Part shown: positions 37,302 through 45,579 of the stretch, one piece after another
How the letters are laid out: every line of letters begins with the position of its first letter
How positions within the stretch are numbered: position 1 is the first letter of the stretch
DNA from: Gammaproteobacteria bacterium
GTDB taxonomy: Bacteria; Pseudomonadota; Gammaproteobacteria; JAPPPA01
DNA: 64,000 nucleotides
Assembly: GCA_030425645.1 (NCBI GenBank)
Contig: JAUHZK010000008.1
Coordinates: forward strand, 79,173 to 143,172
Reading direction: 5' to 3'
Notes under the pieces: generated by a model
The model's input: only the letters and a program-made list of their open reading frames with translations
Databases searched by the model: none
Told to the model about the DNA's origin: nothing
Made by a program: the position numbers and the translations under genes

Positions 37302-39125
37302 CTATTCCACCGTCACCGACTTAGCCAGATTACGCGGCTGATCAACGTCCGTGCCTTTTAATACCGCCACGTGATACGACAGCAATTGCAGTGGCACGGT
37401 ATACACTATCGGTTCCATAAACTCGTCGGCGTGTGGCACCGGAATCACGGTGACGCGGTCACTGCTTTGCATGCCCGCTTTAGCATCTGCAAACACAATC
37501 AGCTCGCCACCACGCGCCCGCACTTCTTCTAGATTAGACTTCAGCTTTTCCAATAGCTCGTTGTTAGGCGCTACCGCAACTACCGGCATATCTTCATCAA
37601 CCAAGGCTAATGGGCCATGTTTTAGCTCACCCGCGGCATAGGCCTCAGCATGGATATAGGAAATCTCTTTTAGTTTGAGAGCGCCCTCCATAGCGACCGG
37701 GTATAGCGGCCCGCGGCCTAAAAATAGCGCATGATGTTTGTCGGCAAATTTTTCCGCTAGCATTTTGATCGGTTGATCCAGCTCCATGCACTGCTCAACC
37801 ACATTGGCTACCTGCCGCAACTGCGTCACGACCTCAGAGTTAGCCTCACCATGTACAGCTTTTTGCAAGGCCGCCGCCAACACTAACAATGCCGACAACT
37901 GCGTGGTAAAGGCTTTGGTTGAGGCGACGCCAATCTCAGGGCCAGCATGGGTCATTAAGGCGTGATCAGACTCTCGCACCAAGGAGCTATCTGGCACGTT
38001 ACAAACCGTCACGCTACCCACATAGCCTAGGCCTTTGGCCATTCTCAGCGCGGCCAAGGTGTCGGCCGTCTCGCCAGACTGCGAGATACTGACAAACAAG
38101 CGGCCATCTAAAACCACCGGCTGGCGGTATCGGTACTCACTAGCAATCTCGACCACACAGGGCACGCGCGCCAGTTGCTCAATCCAATAACGCGCAATTA
38201 GGCCAGCGTGGTAACTGGTGCCACAGGAAATAATATGCACGCCCTTAACATTCTTAAACAAACCATCGGCGCCAGCGCCGAGCAAATCTTCGGCGACATG
38301 GTCGGGCTCTAAACGGCCCGCCAACGTAGCGCGTAGCGCAACTGGTTGCTCGTAGATTTCCTTCATCATGTAATGGCGGAACTCACCCTTGTCAGTGGCC
38401 GCCGAGGTTAACGATGACTCGACTACGGGGCGCTGATGAGGGTGGCCGTTGCGATCGTAAATATCGACCCCGTCGCGGCGCACCTCGGCGACATCGCCCT
38501 CTTCTAAATAGATAAAGCGGTTAGTAACCGGCAGCAGTGGCGTGCTATCTGAGGCAATAAAGTTTTCGCCAATACCGATGCCCACCACAAGCGGGCTACC
38601 GCTACGCGCGGCAATTAAGCGGTCTGGCTCATCCGTCGAAATCACACCAAGGGCATAAGCACCATCTAAATGATCCAGCGCTTCCAGCACTGCTTGAAAC
38701 AAATCACGGCCTTCGGCCCGCAACTTGGCAATCAAATGCACAATCACTTCGGTGTCCGTATCGGACTCAAAAAAGTAGCCGTCTTTCTCTAGCACTTCGC
38801 GTAACGGCTGGTGGTTTTCAATAATGCCGTTATGCACAATCGCCAAATCGTCGCCCGACATATGCGGATGTGCGTTGCGCTCTGCTGGCACACCGTGCGT
38901 TGCCCAACGGGTATGAGCAATGCCCAAACCACCGGCAACCGGGGCAGCAGCAATGGCTTTTTCTAACTCGGCCACTTTGCCTACTGCACGACGGCGTTGC
39001 AGTGCGCCATTGCCAAGCAAGGCCACACCCGCTGAGTCATAACCACGGTATTCAAGCCGTTTAAGCCCTTCTACCAAAATATTCTGTACACCACGCTGAG
39101 CGATGGCGCCGACGATGCCGCACAT
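37302..39125 (-). CDS. glmS: Glutamine-fructose-6-phosphate aminotransferase
   Basis: Makes glucosamine-6-phosphate for cell-wall precursors. 607 residues. Cys1 after Met removal (MCGIVGA) is the glutaminase nucleophile, which fixes the start at 39125, supported by AAAGGA upstream; the 20 residues beyond are not coding. The glutaminase domain is about 1-220, then two SIS domains (SCGTSYHAG about 300, GRGPLYPVA about 475). The C-terminus ends LAKSVTVE. No glmS ribozyme is expected in this group and none was seen. Confidence 0.97.
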   Translation of the reverse strand: MCGIVGAIAQRGVQNILVEGLKRLEYRGYDSAGVALLGNGALQRRRAVGKVAELEKAIAAAPVAGGLGIAHTRWATHGVPAERNAHPHMSGDDLAIVHNGIIENHQPLREVLEKDGYFFESDTDTEVIVHLIAKLRAEGRDLFQAVLEALDHLDGAYALGVISTDEPDRLIAARSGSPLVVGIGIGENFIASDSTPLLPVTNRFIYLEEGDVAEVRRDGVDIYDRNGHPHQRPVVESSLTSAATDKGEFRHYMMKEIYEQPVALRATLAGRLEPDHVAEDLLGAGADGLFKNVKGVHIISCGTSYHAGLIARYWIEQLARVPCVVEIASEYRYRQPVVLDGRLFVSISQSGETADTLAALRMAKGLGYVGSVTVCNVPDSSLVRESDHALMTHAGPEIGVASTKAFTTQLSALLVLAAALQKAVHGEANSEVVTQLRQVANVVEQCMELDQPIKMLAEKFADKHHALFLGRGPLYPVAMEGALKLKEISYIHAEAYAAGELKHGPLALVDEDMPVVAVAPNNELLEKLKSNLEEVRARGGELIVFADAKAGMQSSDRVTVIPVPHADEFMEPIVYTVPLQLLSYHVAVLKGTDVDQPRNLAKSVTVE

Positions 39126-39223
39126 AGTAATCCTTTGTTTTGCCGTTGCTGCAAGGCAGCCAGTAACTGGCGCTGAGTTTATCACCGCCTTGGCAATGAC
39201 TCACCACTGTTTCCAATCATGTA

Positions 39224-39242
39224 AATGATAATGATTTGCATT
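39224..39242. promoter_or_regulatory. Fur box
   Basis: AATGATAATGATTTGCATT matches the 7-1-7 Fur consensus at 16 of 18 defined positions, and a 21-bp dyad centres on 39233. It lies in the 206-bp gap between glmS and the porin, 90 bp before the porin GTG, with a plausible -10-like TCATAAT just downstream. It predicts iron repression of the porin / FMN-binding / PepSY genes. Confidence 0.8.
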
Positions 39243-39331
39243 TAGATTAATTTTTGTCATAATGCGCCGCATGCTGTAACCCGCCCATCGCTAGCGTTGC
39301 TGCAGCCTTATCTAATTTTAGGAGTATTTAC

Positions 39332-40474
39332 GTGAAAACACGTTTGATTACCGCCGCTGCTTTAACAGCCGCTGCCACTACTGCCGCCGCCCAAGCGCCG
39401 AGCAACGCCGAGCTATATGAAATTATCCAAGCTCAGCAAACCCAAATTGAAAACCTACAAAACCAAAGCAGCAGCACTAGCAGCTTTGGTGGTCGCACCT
39501 CTTTAGGTGGTTACGGCGAATTGCATTACAACAACATTAAAGACGGTCGCGATGAGATTGATTTCCACCGCTTCGTGCTCTTTATAAACCATGAATTCAA
39601 TGACCGCGTTCGCCTATTTACTGAGTTAGAGCTGGAACACGCGCTAGCCGACGACAGCGGCAAAGGTGCAGTTGAATTAGAGCAGGCATATATCGAATTT
39701 GATATCAGCGACAAACTGCAAGCCAAGGGTGGTCTATTTTTAGTACCGGTTGGTATTTTGAACGAGACTCATGAGCCGCCTACGTTTTACGGTGTTGAGC
39801 GCAACAACGTAGAGAACAAAATCATCCCTACCACTTGGTGGGAAGCCGGTGCTGGCATCAACGGTCGTACCGAAGGCGGCTTTAGCTGGGACTTTGCCGT
39901 ACATAGTGGTTTAAACATTGACACCACCGCTGGCAAAACCAAGATCCGCGATGGTCGCCAAAAAGTAGCGAGTGCTGCTGCAGATGACCCAGCCGCGACT
40001 GCTCGTATTCGCTACACCGGTGTCACTGGCCTAGACCTCGCTGCCACAGTGCAATATCAAGCCGATATCACCCAAGGCACGGATGCGGCTGGTGATGCAG
40101 CTGCACGTTTATTGCAAGCTCACGCTATTTACCAAGCCGGCGAAACCAAGCTAACCGCTTTCTACGCCACTTGGGATATCGACAACGCCACCTTTGAAGC
40201 CGTAGGCGCGGACGAGCAAACCGGTTATTACCTTGAGGCATCACAAAAATTGAGCGATCAAGTTGGTGTATTTGTACGCCACGAAAACTGGGATAACCGC
40301 GCTGGCAACGCTACCGACACCAAAAACGATCAGCAAACCCTTGGTGTGAACTACTGGCCTCATGAAAATGTTGTGCTCAAAGCCGATATTTTCACTGCTG
40401 AAATATTCGACACCGATGACGCGAGTCGCAAAGACAAAGAAGGCTTTAACTTAGGTATTGGTTATCAGTTCTAA
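39332..40474 (+). CDS. OprO/OprP-type outer membrane porin, Fur-box controlled
   Basis: 380 residues. Signal peptide of about 20 residues ending TTAAA, then a short coiled coil (about 26-46, a trimerising segment seen in this group) and a beta-barrel with alternating strands ending GYQF with the terminal Phe. The sequence resembles the phosphate-selective porin O/P family; the substrate is not predictable. GTG start with a strong AGGAG. A Fur box and the linked FMN-binding and PepSY genes point to iron or metal-ligand uptake rather than phosphate. Confidence 0.85.
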   Translation: MKTRLITAAALTAAATTAAAQAPSNAELYEIIQAQQTQIENLQNQSSSTSSFGGRTSLGGYGELHYNNIKDGRDEIDFHRFVLFINHEFNDRVRLFTELELEHALADDSGKGAVELEQAYIEFDISDKLQAKGGLFLVPVGILNETHEPPTFYGVERNNVENKIIPTTWWEAGAGINGRTEGGFSWDFAVHSGLNIDTTAGKTKIRDGRQKVASAAADDPAATARIRYTGVTGLDLAATVQYQADITQGTDAAGDAAARLLQAHAIYQAGETKLTAFYATWDIDNATFEAVGADEQTGYYLEASQKLSDQVGVFVRHENWDNRAGNATDTKNDQQTLGVNYWPHENVVLKADIFTAEIFDTDDASRKDKEGFNLGIGYQF

Positions 40475-41024
40475 GTTAAATAAAACGCTGGGCACTCCGG
40501 CAACCAAAAGCCTGCTAGCCTTGCTAGCAGGCTTTTTCTGTTTCTTCGCCAGCCAACTTAGCTATGCCGAGGAATACCTTTCCGAACAAGATTTTCTAAG
40601 CCAACAGTTTGCCGAGGTCCCCGCCGCCAAAGCCCTATGGATTACCGGTGAGCTAAAAAACCTAACGGCCGAGATACTGCAACACCCGCCGGCCAAACTA
40701 CGCCAGCGCTACTGGCAATCCGGCACGCGTAGCGTCTGGGTAATGGATGAAATTGGTAAAGAAAAACCCATCACTGTGGGTATTGTGGTCAATAACGGCG
40801 TGATTGAGTTAGTCAAAGTATTGGCGTTTAGAGAATCTCGCGGCTGGGAAATTCGTTATCCATTTTTTACCAAACAGTTTGACCAAGTCAGCCTGACTCA
40901 AAAACAGAAACTGAACAAAACCATCGACAATATTACTGGCGCCACGCTATCGGTTCGCGCAGTTAGAAAACTGGCGCAGCTGGCTTTGATTTATCATGCC
41001 CGCGTTACCCCCAGTAACGACTAA
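40458..41024 (+). CDS. FMN-binding domain periplasmic protein
   Basis: 188 residues. A membrane or signal segment (about 17-37, LLALLAGFFCFFASQLSYA) is followed by an FMN-binding domain. TGAT (160-163) is the flavinylation motif, with T163 the expected covalent FMN site. The TTG at 40458 overlaps the porin end by 17 bp; no better start keeps a full signal peptide. Codons 17-27 lie inside a strong terminator hairpin. The partner PepSY gene follows. It is probably part of a flavin-based periplasmic iron-reduction system; that is inference from content. Confidence 0.8.
   Translation: MVISSKLNKTLGTPATKSLLALLAGFFCFFASQLSYAEEYLSEQDFLSQQFAEVPAAKALWITGELKNLTAEILQHPPAKLRQRYWQSGTRSVWVMDEIGKEKPITVGIVVNNGVIELVKVLAFRESRGWEIRYPFFTKQFDQVSLTQKQKLNKTIDNITGATLSVRAVRKLAQLALIYHARVTPSND
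40506..40537 (+). terminator. Intrinsic terminator inside the FMN-binding CDS
   Basis: AGCCTGCTAGC (40509-40519) and GCTAGCAGGCT (40523-40533) pair perfectly around a 3-base loop. Three A:T pairs extend the stem to 14 bp, and the T-run TTTTT (40533-40537) follows. It lies 32 bp after the porin stop but within codons 17-27 of the next gene. It should end most porin transcripts and let a fraction through. Confidence 0.85.
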
Positions 41025-41036
41025 TGCCTAACACCT

Positions 41037-41810
41037 ATGTCTCGTAGCCACCCAAACAATAGCGTGCAAAAGCGCCAACGCCGCGCCCGCCTTATCCATT
41101 CTATTTACAGCTGGCACCGTTGGCTTGGGCTGAGCGTGCTGTTATGGGTATTGATGTTTGCTATTAGCGGCTTGCTGATTGAAGCCGCTCCCGCATTAAA
41201 GCTCGACAGCCGCAAAATCCAAACAAACTGGGTATTAGATCGCTATGGGGTTAAGCAACCGCAGGCAGTCGCGCAATGGGCACTGACTGAGCATCAGATA
41301 GACGTATGGGACCAAGGCGCCAGTATTGGCGGCCAATGGCTGACCGAGTTTAATCAGCAAAACAAAAACGTCACCGGCCTAGGCAACCCATTAGGCGTAC
41401 TAGCGGTTGCATCCGCTAGCCAGTTAGCGCTTTATACCTACGGCGGCGAATTTATTGACCAACTCCCGGGGCCCAAAGGGCAGATTGAAAAGGTTGGCAT
41501 GACTGCGGACCATCAACTGGTCGTACAAACCCAGCACGGAAATTTTGTAGCCGATAGCGATTTATTGAGTTGGTCGGCCACCGGCGCGGACGACATCCGC
41601 TGGAGCCAAAAACAAGACATGGCCGAAGCCACCACTCCGGCCGCTAATCACGATATTTCTTGGGAAAGACTACTACTGGATGTTCACAGCGGCGCCTTCT
41701 TTGGCACCGTTGGTCGTTGGCTATCACGGCTTGCTGCCGTTGTGATGATCCTATTAGCTCTGTCTGGTTTTTACACTTGGTTTACACGCTTCGCACGCAA
41801 ACCAAGATAA
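41037..41810 (+). CDS. PepSY-domain transmembrane protein, ferric-reductase-like
   Basis: 257 residues with a helix near the N-terminus (about 30-50) and another near the C-terminus (about 232-250). Conserved histidine segments YSWHRWLG and LLDVHSGAFFG are the likely haem ligands of PepSY-type reductases. ATG 12 bp after the FMN-binding stop. Together with the FMN-binding protein and porin under a Fur box, this suggests a trans-envelope electron path for iron reduction; no experiment supports that here. Confidence 0.83.
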   Translation: MSRSHPNNSVQKRQRRARLIHSIYSWHRWLGLSVLLWVLMFAISGLLIEAAPALKLDSRKIQTNWVLDRYGVKQPQAVAQWALTEHQIDVWDQGASIGGQWLTEFNQQNKNVTGLGNPLGVLAVASASQLALYTYGGEFIDQLPGPKGQIEKVGMTADHQLVVQTQHGNFVADSDLLSWSATGADDIRWSQKQDMAEATTPAANHDISWERLLLDVHSGAFFGTVGRWLSRLAAVVMILLALSGFYTWFTRFARKPR

Positions 41811-41817
41811 GCCCGCT

Positions 41818-42378
41818 CTAACGGTCCTGCGAACGCCTCCGGGCCGGATGACGGTTGCCGTTTTTCTTATTCTTACGCTTTAAGTAATACGGGATAACCC
41901 CGTCAGGGAATAAAGCCGGCGCCAATTCTTGTAGCGCTTTAAAGTAAACATCGCGCTTAAAAAACACCACTTGCCGTAGCGGCTCCCAAGGCTCTACCCA
42001 CTTCCAGTCGTCAAACTCAGGCTTGTCGGTGGTATCAAAGCGCACGTGCTCCTCGCCCTCGCGCGACAACACCAGCAAGAACCAGATTTGTTTCTGACCA
42101 ATCACTTTGGGAAAACTGTTGCGACGTATAAAACGTTGCGGCAGATCGTAATGCAGCCAGTTTTTTGTCGAGCCAATCAGCTTCACATGCTGCCGTTCCA
42201 AGCCAACCTCTTCTCGCAACTCGCGATACATGGCTTGCTCAGGTGTCTCGTCATCATCCAGTCCACCCTGCGGGAACTGCCACGAGTCCTGTCCGGCACG
42301 GCGCGCCCAAAATAAACGCCCTTGCCCGTTTGTGAGGATGATCCCGACGTTGGCTCGATAACCTTTTTCGTCGATCAC
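41818..42378 (-). CDS. rppH: RNA pyrophosphohydrolase
   Basis: Removes pyrophosphate from mRNA 5' ends to trigger decay. 186 residues. The Nudix box [20 protein letters not shown] is at about 38-57. The N-terminus is [11 protein letters not shown], so the GTG at 42378 is preferred to a TTG 12 bp upstream. The C-terminal tail is basic. Divergent from the HAD gene, as in Pseudomonas. Confidence 0.94.
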   Translation of the reverse strand: MIDEKGYRANVGIILTNGQGRLFWARRAGQDSWQFPQGGLDDDETPEQAMYRELREEVGLERQHVKLIGSTKNWLHYDLPQRFIRRNSFPKVIGQKQIWFLLVLSREGEEHVRFDTTDKPEFDDWKWVEPWEPLRQVVFFKRDVYFKALQELAPALFPDGVIPYYLKRKNKKNGNRHPARRRSQDR

Positions 42379-42491
42379 GGATATATCCAAGAATTTTTAA
42401 CTGTCGACGATTGTTTCATATTTACGGCCGTCAAGAAAACTGCCACGATAAACATCCAACACTATTAAACACACAGCGAATAAAAATCGGC

Positions 42492-43190
42492 ATGAAATTA
42501 GCGATCTTTGACCTAGATAACACGCTATTAAATGGGGACAGCGACTTTTTATGGGGGGAGTTTATTTGTGAACAAGGCTTGGTAGACAAGCTGGAATATC
42601 ACGAAAAGAATCGCAACTTCCACCAGCAATACATGGACGGCGAACTCAATATCACCGAGTTTGTGGAATTTGTTCTGGCACCCATGGCCGGCAAAAAAGT
42701 CGACGAGATGAATGCCCTGCATGAAAAATTTATGCAGCAAAAAATCAAATACATCATGACCCGGCAAGCCCGCAAACTGATTGCCAAACATCAAGACGCC
42801 GGTCATGAAACGCTGATTATTACCGCCACCAACGAATTTATTACCCGCCCGATTGCCGACGCTTACGGCATCAGCAACCTGCTAGCGACGCCGGTTGAGG
42901 TAAAACGCAATAAATTTACCGGCCAGTCGCCTGGCACTCCATGTTTCCAAGAAGGCAAGATCGAACGCCTAGAAGCATGGTTAAAAGAAAATGGCCACGA
43001 GCCCGAGGAAACTTGGTTCTACTCCGACTCTCGTAATGACATTCCGCTATTAGAAAGAGTCGACAACCCCATCGCTGTAGACCCCGACGATGCATTGTTC
43101 GACCACGCTGAATTGCTTGGCTGGGAAGTGTTGTGGCTGCATAAGCCGCGGCCGAATGAGCATGATGGTGAGGAAGACGAGCTTTATTAA
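42492..43190 (+). CDS. HAD-IB phosphatase (SerB-like)
   Basis: 232 residues. Motif I is DLDNT at 7-11 (nucleophile D7, acid D9), motif II the ITATN stretch, and motif III/IV YSDSRND. It matches the HAD-IB group that includes phosphoserine phosphatases; the substrate is unknown. The start is placed at the ATG at 42492; the longer frame adds 27 residues unlike the family. It is paired with rppH in related genomes. Confidence 0.9.
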   Translation: MKLAIFDLDNTLLNGDSDFLWGEFICEQGLVDKLEYHEKNRNFHQQYMDGELNITEFVEFVLAPMAGKKVDEMNALHEKFMQQKIKYIMTRQARKLIAKHQDAGHETLIITATNEFITRPIADAYGISNLLATPVEVKRNKFTGQSPGTPCFQEGKIERLEAWLKENGHEPEETWFYSDSRNDIPLLERVDNPIAVDPDDALFDHAELLGWEVLWLHKPRPNEHDGEEDELY

Positions 43191-43324
43191 AGGCTCTCCA
43201 TTAAGTCCCTTCTAGATTTGTTGGTGGCTGTTTCGGTCCCACCTTGGTAAATATGCTAGTGTCGTTTTCGGCCTTTAGAAGGTTTTGTACGCTTTCGGTT
43301 ATTTTCGTTAGTGCGGGCCGAGTG

Positions 43325-43352
43325 ACTTTTCTTTGCGTCGCCAAAGAAAAGT
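43325..43352. repeat. Hairpin in left half of foldback element
   Basis: ACTTTTCTTTG and CAAAGAAAAGT form an 11-bp stem around a 6-base loop. It mirrors the right hairpin at 43711-43736. Confidence 0.75.
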
Positions 43353-43710
43353 AACCAAAAGAAAGGCGATCCCACCATGCGGCCGCTATCTCGGTTCCCT
43401 GCGCTACTCGCCAAATCGAGCGCCTGCGGGAACTCACTCCGCTAACGCTCCGTTCAAACAGGCCGCAGGCTCAATCTCGATTTAGCTCCGTTGCTCGGCC
43501 GCATAGAAGGGCGAAAGTACCGCTAACCAGCAGTGTTGGTAGCGTGAAGTCTTTCCCTCTAGGCCCCTTTTGCGCAGCTGAGCATCGCAGTGGATTTTGG
43601 ATTGAGGGAGCGGCTTGTTTGAGCGTTAGCGAGTTCCCGCGACCGCCAAAATCCGCGAGAAGCGCAAGGCACCGCGAAGCGGCTGCGCGGTTGGCGGTGG
43701 CTTTTTTGGT

Positions 43711-43736
43711 TACTTTTCTCGCCATAGAGAAAAGTA
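43711..43736. repeat. Hairpin in right half of foldback element
   Basis: TACTTTTCTC and GAGAAAAGTA form a 10-bp stem around a 6-base loop, the counterpart of the left hairpin. Confidence 0.75.
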
Positions 43737-43827
43737 ACTCGGCCTTACCAATACACTCACCAAAAGCAAATGGAAGCTCCTAGGGCCGAAACAACCACTA
43801 GCCAAACCAAAAGAACGGCGCGGTAAC

Positions 43828-44913
43828 CTACCCCGCCCCACGCGCATTCAAATAAGCCCGCTCAGACACATCATGCCAAGCCATCACGTTGTCACGAAAA
43901 TCACGAAACGAGTCATAGACTTTTTGCGTTAATGGGTCTGCACCAGCTACTTCCGCAACCACCTCATCCGAGGTGCTGCGTAGCGAGGCTAAGACATCAT
44001 CAGGGAATCGGCGCAGGTCCACTTTGTGCTTGGTCACCAAGGTATTCAGCGCTTGGTTGTTATTGGCGGTGTACTCAGCCAGCATACGATTACTCACTGC
44101 TTGAGTCGCCGCCGTCACAATCGCTTGTAGATCTTTGGGTAGAGCTAGCCAAGCGTCTTTGTTCACCATGCATTCTAAAACCGGGCCGGGCTCATGCCAG
44201 CCGGGGTAGTAGTAATGTTTAGCGGCTTTATAAAGGCCAAAGGCTAAGTCGTTATAAGGCCCAACCCATTCGGTCGCATCAATCGCACCCGACTGCAGCG
44301 AGGTAAATAGTTCAGCACCTGGTAGGCTCACCGGCGTGCCACCCAAGCGTTTCAAGACCTCGCCTCCCAAACCGGGAATACGCATTTTTAGGCCTTTCAA
44401 ATCAGCAACCGAGTTAATTTCCTTATTAAACCAGCCGCCCATTTGTACGCCGGTATTACCCGCATCAAATGGCACTAAGTTGAAACGGTCATAAACCTCA
44501 CGCCAAAGCTCCATGCCGCCGCCAAAATGCAACCACGAATGCATTTCGATAGCCGTTAGCCCAAATGGAACCGCGGTAAAGAATTGTGTCGCCGGTGACT
44601 TACCTTTCCAGTAATAAGCGCCGGAATGGCCCATCTCGGCGGTGCCGCGTGAAACCGCATCAAACACCTCTAACGGTGGTACTAGCTCGCCACCACCGTA
44701 GACCTTAACGGTTAAACGGCCCCCAGACATTTCCGTAATAGCGTCAGCCAACCAAGCGGCTCCTGTGCCCAAGCCGGGGAAATTGCGCGGCCAAGAGGTG
44801 ACCATTTTCCACTTGAGTTTTTTATCAGCCGCCGTGACTACCGCCGGTGCCGCCACGGCGCCCACTGCCGCCGCTGTGGCACCAGCCTTACTTAAAAATT
44901 TTCTTCTATCCAT
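43828..44913 (-). CDS. TRAP transporter substrate-binding protein (DctP family), Tat-exported
   Basis: 361 residues. The N-terminus MDRRKFLSKAG is a twin-arginine signal and the cleavage site is near VTAADKK, so the periplasmic receptor is exported folded. Body segments WPRNFPGLGTGA and LKGLKMRIPGLGG match the TakP-type group. These receptors bind 2-oxo acids or aromatic acids. The DctQ and DctM membrane subunits are not adjacent, so it is an orphan receptor here. Confidence 0.9.
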   Translation of the reverse strand: MDRRKFLSKAGATAAAVGAVAAPAVVTAADKKLKWKMVTSWPRNFPGLGTGAAWLADAITEMSGGRLTVKVYGGGELVPPLEVFDAVSRGTAEMGHSGAYYWKGKSPATQFFTAVPFGLTAIEMHSWLHFGGGMELWREVYDRFNLVPFDAGNTGVQMGGWFNKEINSVADLKGLKMRIPGLGGEVLKRLGGTPVSLPGAELFTSLQSGAIDATEWVGPYNDLAFGLYKAAKHYYYPGWHEPGPVLECMVNKDAWLALPKDLQAIVTAATQAVSNRMLAEYTANNNQALNTLVTKHKVDLRRFPDDVLASLRSTSDEVVAEVAGADPLTQKVYDSFRDFRDNVMAWHDVSERAYLNARGAG

Positions 44914-45270
44914 GGTTTTCCTATTCGCCCCTCAGTCAAACGACGGCGTTTCCAATCTGCTTAACCAAATTTGCTTTACTGTCGTGGCACTCGGCCGCAG
45001 TGAAGACTAAAGCCATGATGGTAATGTAAAGCACCCTCACAAAACAGATTTCCTTAACGATCTAGGCCTTATAAGCGCCATTTCAGCCTCTGCGAAAAAC
45101 GATTAAAGACACTGCCCGATCACAGCAAAACGGGACTGTTAACAAAAACAAAACGGTTATCATCACCTTTGGCGCTTTTTTTTCGACCAATTATCACTTT
45201 CAAAAATCACTAAGTGATTGTTATTTAAAGACACTAAAGCCTCCACATGAAAAATTAGTCGCCCCAACCC
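44914..45270. other. Intergenic region upstream of the ncRNA candidate
   Basis: No gene is supported. It holds the upstream region of the TRAP receptor gene, an oligo-T run at 45176-45183 without a clear stem, and the palindrome at 45205-45219. I cannot identify further elements. Confidence 0.5.
45205..45219. promoter_or_regulatory. 15-bp palindrome upstream of the ncRNA promoter
   Basis: AATCAC and GTGATT flank TAA, about 52 bp upstream of the -35 of the ncRNA candidate. A possible regulator site; no factor can be named. Confidence 0.35.
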
Positions 45271-45299
45271 TTGTACCTAGCTCTTGGCCCTAATACACT
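45271..45299 (+). promoter_or_regulatory. Putative sigma70 promoter of the ncRNA candidate
   Basis: TTGTAC (45271-45276) and TACACT (45294-45299) are 17 bp apart, matching 3/6 and 4/6 consensus positions. The expected start, 6-8 bp further, falls at 45305-45307, exactly where the first stem of the RNA begins. Confidence 0.5.
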
Positions 45300-45305
45300 A
45301 TGCCT

Positions 45306-45498
45306 TAGCGATCGTACGGTTACCCCACCAAGCGGTCGCTTGCTTCAAAGCAAGCGTGACACCCAACGCAGACGACCCCCTGCAGTCACGTTACTTCGTT
45401 ACCCCACGAATGCTTTGGAGAGCTGTGACCAGGCTCCACTACCCCGGGAGCCAATCCAACGGCCTCCGCCCGACCCCGGCGGGGGCCGTTTTCTTTTC
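45306..45498 (+). ncRNA. Candidate structured small RNA with five ACCCC-loop hairpins
   Basis: About 190 nt with no long reading frame that fits a protein. Five consecutive stem-loops can be drawn by hand. HP1 is 45307-45340: an 8-bp stem with one G-U, an internal loop, and apex UACCCC at 45321-45326. HP2 is 45355-45390: CGUGAC/GUCACG and GCAG/CUGC, apex ACGACCCC. HP3 is 45395-45410: UUCGU/ACGAA, apex UACCCC. HP4 is 45432-45452: GGCUCC/GGAGCC, apex ACUACCCCG. HP5 is 45458-45490, a terminator stem with apex CGACCCC. Every apical loop has ACCCC. It is either a trans-acting sRNA or a leader of the thiolase gene, whose start is 82 nt further. No known family was recognised. Confidence 0.65.
45458..45498 (+). 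terminator. Intrinsic terminator ending the ncRNA candidate
   Basis: AACGGCC pairs with GGCCGTT and CCGCC with GGCGG, with only a T and a G unpaired between them. The loop is CGACCCC, followed by TTCTTTTC. This fixes the sense strand as plus. Confidence 0.9.
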
Positions 45499-45579
45499 AG
45501 CCCCTCATACTTTGTCAGCCACCGGCTTTACAGCTCAGCGACTGCACTTTACTGTCTGCCTTCTTTGAAGGAGATAGGC

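Larger units (their letters stand above)
43222..43799. repeat. Foldback (long inverted-repeat) element, about 580 bp
   Basis: This non-coding stretch folds back on itself. The outer arms GTGGCTGTTTCGGTCC (from 43225) and GGGCCGAAACAACCAC (to 43798) are complements with two mismatches. Inner arms also correspond, for example GTAACCAAAA (43351-43360) with TTTTTGGTTAC (43702-43712), and GCGGGAACTC near 43427 with GAGTTCCCGC near 43631. Each half also carries its own hairpin (43325-43352 and 43711-43736). No credible gene lies here; the short frames in it are incidental. It resembles a MITE or REP-type element. The gene-free stretch is 43191-43827. Confidence 0.75.

Noticed and set aside
39126..39331. 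glmS ribozyme or riboswitch in the glmS leader
   Set aside because: No ribozyme-like core is visible, and that element is known from Gram-positive bacteria rather than this group.
43201..43783. Three open frames within the foldback repeat
   Set aside because: They lie in inverted-repeat DNA, have no family signature, read through hairpins and change frame between the halves.
45306..45498. CsrB/RsmZ-type RNA on either strand
   Set aside because: Loops carry ACCCC on the plus strand and GGGGU on the minus strand, with few GGA motifs; the terminator fixes the plus strand.
45271..45579. Long N-terminal extension of the thiolase frame
   Set aside because: It runs through the promoter, the five hairpins and a terminator; a strong ribosome site and the family N-terminus fit ATG 45580.
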